In this document: positions 13,880 to 29,600 of the stretch, piece after piece
Layout: each line of letters starts with the position of its first letter
Position numbering within the stretch: the first letter of the stretch is position 1
Assembly: GCA_011800805.1 (NCBI GenBank)
Contig: MPNW01000032.1
Location: 67,076 to 131,075 of the forward strand
Source: Hirudo medicinalis
Taxonomy: Eukaryota; Annelida; Clitellata; Hirudinida; Hirudinidae
DNA length: 64,000 bases
Reading direction: 5' to 3'
Notes under the pieces: generated by a model
Database searches by the model: none
Told to the model about the DNA's origin: nothing
The model's input: only the letters and a program-made list of their open reading frames with translations
Made by a program: the position numbers and the translations under genes

Positions 13880-16800
13880 TCACTTTTCTTTTAGCATTCT
13901 CTCATTATCCAAAAAATTTCCTTGGACATCCCTTAACTTTTCTTCAAAGTCACAATGCTGTCGTGCAATCTTTTTCTCCTGGTTGGAGCTCAGGCTTCTG
14001 AGTTGAAGCTCAAGTTCCCTTATTAGGCTGTGTTTTTCATTTAGGGTGATCTGAAAATGTATTACTTACTTACCACTAGTCGTCATTATGTTAAGGAAGC
14101 AATTTCTGGAAAATTTTATAAACACCTTCATATGTTCATTTTTAATTGACAACTTCCTTTTTTCATGTTTCATTTCAATGACTTTTTTGAAGAATTTGAA
14201 AAGCAGAAACTTTATTTCCTCTTGGGAAAATAAGTTAATTTTCCTATAAAAGAAAGATTCATTCTTTAGGTTGGAATTTGATTTGTGCAAATCTTCTTGT
14301 TTGCAAGCAATTGCATCATTTCTAAATTTTATTGTTTCATCGATAGCCTCAAGAGTTTCTTCACATTCATTCAGTCTGTTTGATTAACAATCATATTTTG
14401 TTATTTTGCATAAGGTCAGCTTTATTAAAAGACCTTTAAAAATAATTACTCACAACTGAAGATCTGTGGAATTGTCCAAATCATCCTGAGTTTCTCCATC
14501 TATTTCTTTTTTATTGGTTGATCTATCATTAGCAATATTCACCTGTAGGTACCAAAATTCATATCAATAATAGTCCATTGAAATCATGAAAAATTTATGT
14601 AAGTTCTAACTTTGGTTTTTAATTTATGCTGGAGTTCAGTTTTTAGTTTTTCAAATAACTCTTTCTCGTGACTAAGTTTGTTTCGAGCAAGGATGTCCTA
14701 AAATTGAAAACGTCATTAAATATCAAAATCCTTTAGAAAGAGTTCATTATAAACTTCTTGAAGGCTTTCATGCAGTATTTTATCCTCGAGATGAGCATTG
14801 ATTTGCTCATTAATCCAATTGCTAGGAAACAAACAAACTTATTCCAGAATAATTTATAAACAGTAATACATAATTTTTAATTAAAAGTTGATAATGTGGT
14901 AATGAAATACCTTGAAGCAGTAATGACATGCCTCATCTCTTCATTTGTAATGCTTTTTAATTTGGCTGTTATTAATTTATCCTAGGAATAAATTGGTTAA
15001 AATATGAGAAACATTTAAAGTCCATGGGAGTGTAGCTAAGAGGAGGTATTCACTTCTTGTCTTTTTATTAAAGTTCTTGAGTGATTGTCAATAGTATCAA
15101 ATGAACATTTCAACTGGTGAAGGCTATTGAAACAAAACTTTTGAGTAACAAAGCAAAATAAATGCAAAGTATGTTGGAGGCCAGTTATTAGTATTACGAC
15201 TATTTTATAAGGTTGTTGAAGCACAATGTTTATTTTTGAAGCTAACCTTTTTGCCTCATCTAGTCTGTTTCCTTCATTTTTTTCCAACTCATTTTTACAC
15301 TGTAGTATCTCCTCTCTCAAAAGGTTATTCTCAGTCTCTAAGCAACTTATGATTTCCTCATGCAGTTTTGTTTGATTGGTTTCCTGCTTGTCTTTTATAA
15401 ATTGTTCATTGTTTGTTCTGTTAATAAGTTAATAAGCATTTATTTGAATTTTTTTTTTATGTTGCATTCACAAAATTTCATCTAACCCCAACATATTTAA
15501 TATTTCTATTTGATCTGAAATATATGCAATGATTTATTTGATACATCAAAATAAAGTCAAAACATAAAAAATTTAACTGACTCGGTAAATGCTCCACATT
15601 TCTGTTAGCTCTTAACTTGAATGTTTTCTTTCGGTTTAGGAACATGTCTTCCCTAAATTAAAATAAAAATCTGTAATATCCAAGGTAATTCAGAATGTAT
15701 TTTATAATTTTTACTTTTGGAAATTATCACCATGAGATTCTCTGAAAGTGGAAACATTGTCAGCATCCTCTATTTCAGAATTCATATAATCAGTTCGAAG
15801 TTTAAGAATATTCCCAATCTTCTGCACAGTCAAACACCCAGGACTGGTATGAATATTTCTGCTGGTTATCTGTTTCATGGAGTCAAAGTGTTATGAACTA
15901 AGACTTTCAACACTTATAACTTAAGAATTTATGAATTAAAACACTCTATGTATTGTCATTAGCAAATATACATGAATAGATCAAGAATTAGAGGTTCCAA
16001 CCATCCCTTGGAGCCTTCTTGTCCCGATTAATTGAGATGGTACAGATTTGGCTCGTTCTCTTGTTTGGACATGTCCTGATTCATTAATGTTGACAATTAT
16101 TTTCTGAAAAAATTCAAATGTTAACATTAGCATCAAATAGGGGGAATTGTTCTACATAGTGTGATATTCTAATATTCTAACAAATGGGATAAATTTGTAT
16201 CATATATTAATTTCCTGATTGCTTTAAAAAGCTCAAAAAAGTCAAATCCTTCAAAAAATAACTTTTAATTATATTGGCTTTCATAAATCAATCTTGGCTT
16301 AAGTTATCAAAATTTATTTGTTAGACTCTTGAAATATTAATTTAATGATGTATATACTCATACGCTAGTCAAGAATAGTAAATAATTTTATTCCTTATTA
16401 CTAAATATTCAGTAACAAAATCCACATAATAATTAATCATTACATTTGAATCTTCTGTAAATACTTCATTCTGCTTTTTCAAGTCATCATCCAAGTCATC
16501 ATAACATGACCTTAAATTTAGACAAATATTTTCATTCTGAAGCTTGTTAATATGAGCTGTTAATTCTGCTATCTCAATAGCTTGTTTGGCAATTGTTTTA
16601 TCTCTGAGCTCAAGTTCTCTTTCTTTCTGGTAAATGTAATTTCAAATTTCATATCATTAATAAAATTAAAATATTCACAATAGTAGAACTAATTGACTAC
16701 TAAATATATTCAAGACAGAATTTTATCTGGTACTAACTTTCTTTAATTCACTTTGGAGTTTTAACATGCTTTCTCCGATGTAGCAGTCTTGCATTTGCAA

Positions 16801-19384
16801 GTTGTTCCAATGTTTCAACTGCAATGATGAATAAATCTAGAAAAATGCATTTCAGAGAAATTAATAAATATCTCAAACATCTTGCATAACTTCAATCCAC
16901 TGGTTAAGGTGGCCATCTAGGCTCTGAGACAGCAAAGCTTTATCTTGAATGGTCTTTATATGCTTAAAGGCTTGATTTGCCACATTGTAGTATTTGGAGC
17001 AATCATGTTTAAGTCTAAAAATAAAAAATAAAACATTAGTTTTTGTATATCAGTTACTTAATAAATTAGTTTAGTAATTGAAATTTGGATGGTTTTGTCC
17101 TTTTGGACAATTAATTATTATCTGAATTATGTCTTTTGTAACATTTATGTCCAATAAAAATTGTCATTGTCAAAAAAGGTTGAAAACATTAAATCTTCAA
17201 AAAGATAAGTAAGTAGCCTTGAGAGCTCTTCCTGAAGAAGCTTATTGACTTCGCTTGTATCATATGAAATGGTTTTTGCTTTCTCTAGTCTCAAAGCTTC
17301 CTTTAATGTCTTGAACAAAAATATTCATAAAATTTTAGGTACAATAACAAAATAATGCAGTAAGGATCACAAATATACAAACATACCTCTATTTCTGTTT
17401 TTAGATTCTCCACTTGCAGAACACACGGGTTGTGATTAATTACTGGCCTGTTTTTTATATTTCGTGCCTGAAGCAGTCATAATATTACGGCAATCGCAAT
17501 ATAATATTCTGTGTTGAGGATAAATAAGCATTTCTTTAAATTAATTAAGGCAAATAAACATTTACCCTTTGGGCATATTTAAGGGAATTGAGAGTCTCAT
17601 CATAATCAGACACTGAAGGACTGACACAGCAAATCATTAATGTCCGTGCATTGCCTCCCAATGAATCCTGCATTTAATTTGCAAATTTAACTTTTACTTC
17701 AGTTATCTTTGTGAATTAATTTTGCTTGCTTGTGTATGATGTTCACAAAATAAAATCAATCAAATTTAACTATTATTGATTTTAAAATTAAACTATAATT
17801 TCATTTGAATTAATTTATGTTCCACAAATTTACTTTGAGGAGCCTTGTAATTTTCGAATCCCTATAGGGAATGTGCACCTTCTTTTTCTGATCTCCCAAG
17901 GCACTGATAACATTGCCCAGAGCCAAAAGTCCAGTATTTATATGTATGGATTCTGTATCATAGAATTGCTGAGCCAATTTTATTTAGGTAATAAAGTACC
18001 TGTAATTTTTACCTATAAATCTTTCTCCAACATTGCCAGTTCTATTCGCTCTTTCAGAACCAGCAAGGTCAACAAAATGAAATTTAGCACAGGTATAGTC
18101 TGTTTTACTTTCTGATGAAAAAAATTAACTTCAAAAAGTTAAATAGAAATTTTCTAAAGTAAACTTGATAAAAACAAATACCACTTCCATCCGAGTTCAT
18201 AACAATGTGCACTTGTTCTGATTGAAAATAGAAGAATTTATAATGCATTATTTTTAATACATAACATTATTCAGCTAAATAGGCAATAACAGATATCTAA
18301 CATTAGTGATAGCATGAGAGCATTTTAATAACTGCAGAATTGTTGAAAGTAATGCTGATGCTAATGTAAATGCATTAACCTATATAGAGAGTGAAAATTG
18401 TGTGGGATCTGCTTGATTGGTCATTCATTTGTGTTGCTCCAGTTCTTCTATGCAGAGATCCCTTCCACAACTTCTCCATCACTTCTTCCAAATCTGTACA
18501 TACCACTTGAGAACATCCAACTACAACTGGAGAGAAAATAATAATTCCATATTTTTTTAAATTAGGTAATAAGTATTAGCTCCCAACAGGTATTTCCTGA
18601 GGGATCCTCCCTGATAGAAATATCTTTAGGCACCTCTGTATCCATCAAATCTATGAGCTCATCTTTATAAACCTCCAAAAATGAAACTCTTAATGTGCAT
18701 CTTCTATCCTTTAAACTCTGTAAAGATATGCTGGTATAAATATGCACATGAGATTACAATGTATATTTAGCTAAACAATAAATGGGCTTAGCTAACCTCG
18801 GCAATTTGAAATAGTCCACTAATTGCTCTTGGAATAACACCTAGAGCTTCAGAAGAACAATTAATTGAAGTTTGGCTGCCCATTGTGAAGGTTTTTCCAG
18901 AACCCTTATTTAATAAGTGGCATTGTCTAGCTTTAAATTAATACACTTTTTCTGATGCAAACACTTACAGTTTGTCCATAAGCAAACACAGTTGCATTGT
19001 AACCCTCAAAACAACTTTTAACTAATGGCTTCACAGAGGTTTCATAAATTTCAATCTAAAAATAATTGATAACACTCAAGAAAATCACATGATTAATGTA
19101 AACCTGTAATTAATGTAAACCTGTGATGACTCTACAGGAAAAACATTATCAAAAGCAAAGCAACGATCTTTTCCAAGCAATACTTCATTTGTTAGAGATT
19201 TTGCAATGACACACATTCCGTCCTGCTTTAACTTTTCTCTGTCCAATTGGGGTCTCACCTAATACATTCAATATATTGAAAATTTACAAACTGATTCTGC
19301 TCCAGAAATAAAAAATTTGTACTAATTTGATATCCAATAAATTTTCCTAACCCTAACAGCAACTTGTACATTTATTTCTTGCAT
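13880..19384 (-). CDS. KIF27/KIF7-like kinesin (kinesin-4, Costal-2 related)
   Basis: In animals this group works at cilium tips and in Hedgehog signalling (KIF7) or in ciliary motility (KIF27). Motor exons: 19384-19352 ([11 protein letters not shown]), 19258-19121, 19055-18969 ([14 protein letters not shown]), 18904-18797 ([10 protein letters not shown]), 18717-18588 ([11 protein letters not shown]), 18526-18380 ([15 protein letters not shown]), 18217-18182, 18111-18013 ([17 protein letters not shown]), 17952-17834 ([17 protein letters not shown]) and 17667-17566 ([18 protein letters not shown]). All join in phase. The IREDPSGNT loop and [10 protein letters not shown] favour KIF27/KIF7 over KIF4 and KIF21. 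The neck [19 protein letters not shown] follows, then coiled-coil exons down to the stop at 13882-13880 (tail RMLKEK). A basic, serine-containing linker ([14 protein letters not shown]) lies near 16050. It diverges from MCM3 with 418 bp between the start codons. Confidence 0.85.
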
Positions 19385-19802
19385 AACTTCCTAAGTCAAA
19401 CTGAAAAACAAAGTCACATAATTCACATAAAGCGCTGATTAATTATCCCTTGAATATGATTTGTCATAATCTTTTGCTGCTTAATAATCAGTACCTAGCA
19501 AACGACCAGCAAATGCAATTTAATATGATAATTTAGGGTATAAAATTATAAGGAAATCACGATTTACCCAAACTTATCAGGTACCATCAAAATCTTGTTG
19601 GTGATCCTTGTTGTTCAGGTAAACAATAACCTATCACATTTTTTTACTATTTGTAAAATATTATTTATTTATTTCAGTTTTTATTTTTAATTTTTAATAA
19701 TTAAAATCTAGATTTAATTTTTAAATAAATTACAAAACTTTATCACTCCAGTTGTCATGTCTATAAGGCTACTATTTTGCGGGAAAATTGTAAACAAAGG
19801 CA
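19385..19802. promoter_or_regulatory. shared divergent promoter region (KIF27-like / MCM3)
   Basis: The two start codons face away from each other 418 bp apart, so this interval must carry both promoters. Near the MCM3 side, GATTTACCC and TTTTGCGGGAAAATTG occur; TTTGCGGGAAAA resembles an E2F site (TTTSSCGC-like), as expected for an S-phase gene, but this is by eye only. No TATA box at a useful distance is obvious. Confidence 0.45.
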
Positions 19803-24209
<4,407 letters not shown>

Positions 24210-24616
24210 GGTAATGTAGGTATTATTGATTGGATATTTTATATGCAAAGTGCCTGGATTATCATAAAAGTGTTTCTATTTACTGCTTGGTTTGATATTG
24301 ATTTATTCACAATTCTCTGTAGTTGATGACTCTTAGTCTGGTGTTTGACCAGTGGTCACTAGGAAATCGGCCTCTGTGATCAGTTAGTGTAGGTTGAAAC
24401 AAATCCTTGTCTAACTGCTAGTGAATGTCAGACTGGTGCTATCAGTTCAAAATAAATTACTGAGGGTGCTAAACCCATCCCATCACTTTTCCTAACTCCA
24501 AGGATGAAATTTATCAGTTGAGTTAGGGCTTAATATTACTCCTGGGGTCTTATAAAAGCAGTGTTTGCAGTGTTGAAAAATCTTATTCTGCATCAGATTC
24601 TGCATTATAATATTTA

Positions 24617-24838
24617 TCAAGAGGCATCAGTGGTATAAAGTATTTTAAGTTGTATGTAAGAAGCTAATGTTTCTGGATCCCAAGAATTCAACTTGGTCTT
24701 TTGGTATCCACTTAATGCTTGAGCTGGGAGGTTGGGCATAAATTTTGCAGCTCGTTCCAGCACACCTTTTAGAATGGGAAAGTCGTCTAAAGTTCGTATG
24801 TTCTTTTTCTTATGAGCTTTGAGCTCATTTGCAGTCAC
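24617..24838 (-). CDS. unrecognised conserved-looking last exon
   Basis: An open frame of about 73 codons on the minus strand, ending in a stop at 24617, with text NIRTLDDFPILKGVLERAA, then FMPNLPAQALSGYQK and SWDPETLASYIQ. Its composition is that of real protein and not of AT-rich noise. There is no ATG in frame at its start (it would begin VTANEL), and an AG acceptor (GGTTAG) precedes it, so it looks like a 3' exon of a minus-strand gene whose other exons I could not find between 24.9 and 26.5 kb. A retroelement scrap is the alternative. No function is assigned. Confidence 0.35.
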   Translation of the reverse strand: MTANELKAHKKKNIRTLDDFPILKGVLERAAKFMPNLPAQALSGYQKTKLNSWDPETLASYIQLKILYTTDAS

Positions 24839-24839
24839 A

Positions 24840-26627
24840 TTCTAACCGATTCCTGCCATTGATTCTGAAATCCATCAGTTAAGATTGTATCCCAAAACTA
24901 CTTTTAAAAAACATTTTAAAGAATGATGGCTTTAAATATTTATGATGTGTATCGATGTCAGAGGCCTAGCCAGAGGGAGGGAGGCGTCAAAATTTGATAG
25001 CAAATTAATAATAACCTTTGATGCATGATTCGTGACCAATTTAAACAAAACATAAGCTAGCATTCTTATTAGCATAATTTATGGCTCAGCTAGCCACTTA
25101 GAGCTTTCAGATTATGGTTTGTTTGCTTCAGTTTCAGTCCTAAGCTTGGGGCACCGAATTATCAGTTCTGCCCCAGTCACTATATGCTTCTGTCTTACAT
25201 GTTACATTACGTCCCTACAATGTTCATTTTAGGTACAGTAATGTATTGCCTTTATGTTCTGTACTTTATGAAAATTTTTAATAAACTGAATTGCGTAATA
25301 AATCGTTTGTAATAGGAAATTTTCAATATTTGTGAAGCTACGTTAAAGTGCAACACGTTGGACGAATTAAATGTTTTGTACTGTAAGAAATGAAATAGGA
25401 CATTTTGCCTATAACAAAACATAGTGATATCAACAGTATTGCAATAGAATATGTTGAAGAAAGTACCCTGGTGGAAGACTACCAAACTCCTAGAAACGTT
25501 TCCACGAAATTAAGCAAAACAGAATTAAAGTATTGCTCGTAATTACTGTGTTCACTATTGTCAAAGGGGGGAATTTCAGCTGAACAACTTCATCCATCAC
25601 CGAACTTGCATGTATTCGTCTCTGATGATTTTAAGATAATTAAAATCAAAGTACGAAAATACTAAAGCCGTCAGAAGGTCTCTAATCATGAAATTTCCCC
25701 TGCCCCGATCACAATTTCTCCCCTGGTCATTGCAGTTGCTCCTTAAGACTCATACTTCTGGTGAATTATAATTTTTATATTGTATATTACTCTTTATTTA
25801 ATAAAATGTTGTTTGGGATATCTGGAAAGTTGTAGATTAAATTATTTAAACCTGATTGATTTATACGGCTTAATGATTAACTTCAATCAACATTAAATAA
25901 CTATCACCGTGCATGAGAAATTTCTATAACTTTGAATGCTTATTTAAAATGTGTCTAAAAAAATAGATAAATAAGTTAAAAAAGTAAATGTTATTTTAGA
26001 TCGAAAATCAAGCAAATTAAGTGCTAATTCTACGTCATTTATTTTATATATTTACAAGTTTTACTTTTATATGCTTATTTTTTAATAAATTTTATTCAAC
26101 ATAATTTAGGCATTTATTGTGTCTCCATTGATTCTCGCCTCTAAGTAAACAAAATAATATTCATATTTGTTAATTGCTACTTAAAGAGAATACATAATAC
26201 ACGCACCACTTTTGCTTGATGGGGGACCCTCCGTTATTTAGTATTGGCTATAGAGTCTGGATTTGCTGCATTGTCGTTGTAAAGAGACATCTGGAGTTAC
26301 AGGTTCCATTAGCACAGATTTCTTTCCACTTTTCAGTGCATTTACTCTTAAAATGTTCTCTTTCTTACGTTTATAAGTTAAGTCATTTATACATAAAGCT
26401 TTGCTAAGGGAATCAATAACTATAATGTTTTAACATTTTTTCTTACAGATAAGTAGAATACATTTTTGTGCAATGCTCACATCGTATTTACTTTAACATT
26501 TGCGGTTAAAATTTCAATGTTAAAAACTTAGATATATAACTTAGTTAATACCATCTCTCAGATATATAATAATTATCACAATCTAAAGGTTTCATTTTCT
26601 ACTTATATTCATTCATTTAGTTTTAAA
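24840..26627. other. intergenic, no gene recognised
   Basis: An AT-rich spacer between the MCM3 3' end and the SUMO protease. The stretch 24950-25200 is less AT-rich and reads like an old repeat, with no coding match. The last intron-like AG at 26619 before the SENP start codon suggests a non-coding first exon somewhere in 26.0-26.5 kb. Nothing else is supported. Confidence 0.4.
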
Positions 26628-29600
26628 ATGGATGACAAGAATTCTGGTCAGCGTCTAAACTTGGTTGAAAAGGTACGTATGAATTTGGGTACCTGGGCAA
26701 AAATGTAATATCAATTTAACTAAATGTTTAAGTTGTTTATAGAAGTTGATGTCAAAAAATTAGAGAAGTTCTATTTATATTTCATATTTGAAGAGAATTT
26801 GAGATATACATAGAGATTAAATCCATTAATTTTAGAAAATGCATACATTTAGAAGAGTATTACATAATAATTTTCAAGCATTGCTTGGACACTGAAAATA
26901 TTGAAATGTCTTTTTAGACTTGGAATTTTAACTCATGAGATTTCAATACTTAAAGTTAATTTAGTTTTTGATTATACTTATGGATAAAATTATTAATTTT
27001 AGATTCCTGCCCTTGATATGGCTCTTACTGTTCCTAGTGATGGACCCCAATCATCTGATCAAGTGGGTGCAAACAATCCATGCTTCATCATGTGCATTGA
27101 TGCATCTGGAAGATTGCTCAGAATTCCAATGTCTGTCTTACAGAAGCAGACAACTAATTGTTAGTCTAGTAGTTCTATCAATTTAAATCATGTCTTAAAT
27201 TATGTACAAATTAAATTTAAGTAAGACTTGTATTTAGCCACTAGCAAAGTTAATGAAAGTCATGACAAACAAAAGGCGCCTGTTGCTACAATCTCTCCTT
27301 GGATCACCCCTACCCAAAATTCACAGGGTTGTGATATATTTATTGCATGGCTTAATTCCATATATATAATATATATTTAATATTATAGGGAACAGTACAT
27401 CACAGTTGCAGCAACCAATTCTTTCTTTAAACCGGTCTCAACAAATGACCTCTCAACAATTTTTTGTTGATCAAACTCAACAGTCAAATTCTCCAATTCA
27501 TTTAAATCAACAGCCTCCAACATCTCAAGAGCAAGTGACTCAAAAATTACAGCTGATTGGATCTCAACAACAATTTGTTGACAAATTGCAAATTCTGATG
27601 CAAAAACCACCAGTTGGTAATCTCCATCTTAATGTCAAGAACCTACCACTTGGCAGCTTCCAATTTGGCCAGCAAAAAGTTTCTTCTGAGCAGTCCTCTA
27701 ATATGCAGCAACTGCTGTTGAATTCAAACCATTGTGCATCTCTTTCACAAGGCTTTGCCAAACATCAACTAGTTCAACAAATTCAGCCAGTACATCAACA
27801 TCCTCCTAACAATCTGCAAGTTGTAAATAGACATCAGGAGAACAGCATACCTCTGCAAAAGTCGTCATGTCCTCAAACTCTAATTACAACATCACATCAG
27901 CCTGCCAACGTTCCCCCAAACTTAAATTTATTGGCTGTACTTCAGAGCAATAAAATCTTGCAGTCCAAAGGTTCTATTCAACTCCTGGATCAACTTTCTT
28001 CAACTCATAAAACTGTTGCAGATCCTCAGATTCAACCAAACTCTTCTATTCCAGTAAAGGAAGAGCAGTCCTTGCAGTCAAATCAAAGCTGGTCAAATCA
28101 TCAATTGCGTTATCAAGACTCTAAAAATGATGCACCTCCTTCATCATCTGGTGCTAATGCAACATTATCAACAGATAAGCATGCTGTTCTTGAAGGAATC
28201 AATGGGAAGTCTGTGCTAGCACTAAATAGTATTAAATTTAAAAATATAGGGAGCAAATTAGAACTATCAAATAGACCATCACATTCTGAAAATGCTTCAA
28301 ATGAGTCTTCTCACATTCTTGCTAGTCAACAAATTAGTGTCCTTCATCAACCAAATAAGGCTTCACTGTTAATGTCTAATACTGAAAATGCATCTTTAAG
28401 AGCAAATGTAACTGCTTTATCACAATTTGGTGGAAATATTCAAACAAGTTTTCATTTACAATCTGATACCCTTCTAAAAGATCAAGTTTATGTGACTCAG
28501 AAGACTGACTTCATCAACAATAAGGGTTTGGAGCATATCAAATCTGAAAAGTTGCAACAATCCCAGCTTGTTTTTCTGGAAAACAAAGGACCATCTCTAT
28601 TTCAGCTTCAATCTTCCAAATATGCAACATTGTCTGTGACACCTTCATCAAACCATGGATCAAACAGATCTCTTGCATCAACTTTCTTTACTGTTACACC
28701 ACAAGTTCAATTTTCCACTCAAGCTGCACCACAGCATATTGACCATGCTAGTAATCAAATTTTAAAATCTGGAGAAGGTCTGAAACAAGTTGGAAATGTA
28801 CAAGCAATTGTTATTCCAAACAATATATCTCTAAATGCTTTACAATTACCTCACATCAATGGTCTTCCATTGTCCAATCTGTCTTCAATTCACATCATAT
28901 CCTCCAGTGGCCTGAGTCATGACCAAGTATTATTTTTGCCATCACATTCTTCTACCAGAGCACAACCTGCCATGGTGCAGACTTGTCCCGCAAATTCTGC
29001 AAGGCAGCTCTGTGGTCAGATGATCCCACCAGGGAAGCAGTTACAGACTCCTGTTATGGTTGTGCAAAGTCCACTCATTCGGGCTAGTGTTAGTCAAGAA
29101 CATTTAAGGCAACAGAAAGCAGAATTGAACAATTCACATTCTTCCTGTTCATCCAAATCACTTAGTGTTACAGGTCATGACTTGGGTTACTCAACATCTG
29201 ATGTTTGCCAAAATAATGTGAATCAGCCACAATCAGTTAGACATTTTATTCAGTTTTTAATTTTGCCTGAAGATCATGTAAAACCTACAATTTTTTTAGA
29301 CTGCTCAGTCTTCATCAAACAATGGCACTCAATTCACAGTTGGCCAGGAATATCAACTCAGCTATCCTAGTGGGTTACAAGTAGTGGCAGTATGGGATGG
29401 AAAGTATTTTAAAGTAAAGAATCCTGCAAGTAAGTTTCAGGATCAACACTGGAATTTTAAAGCTTATAAATTTATCTTTTTATTAATAAAAATGTGTTAA
29501 CCATTTATGTATTAAAGATGCAAATGTTACACCGCTAAAGACTCAAGTTCCACATCAAGACAACATTGAGTCCAAGCAGCATCAGTGAGTTTATAATTGA

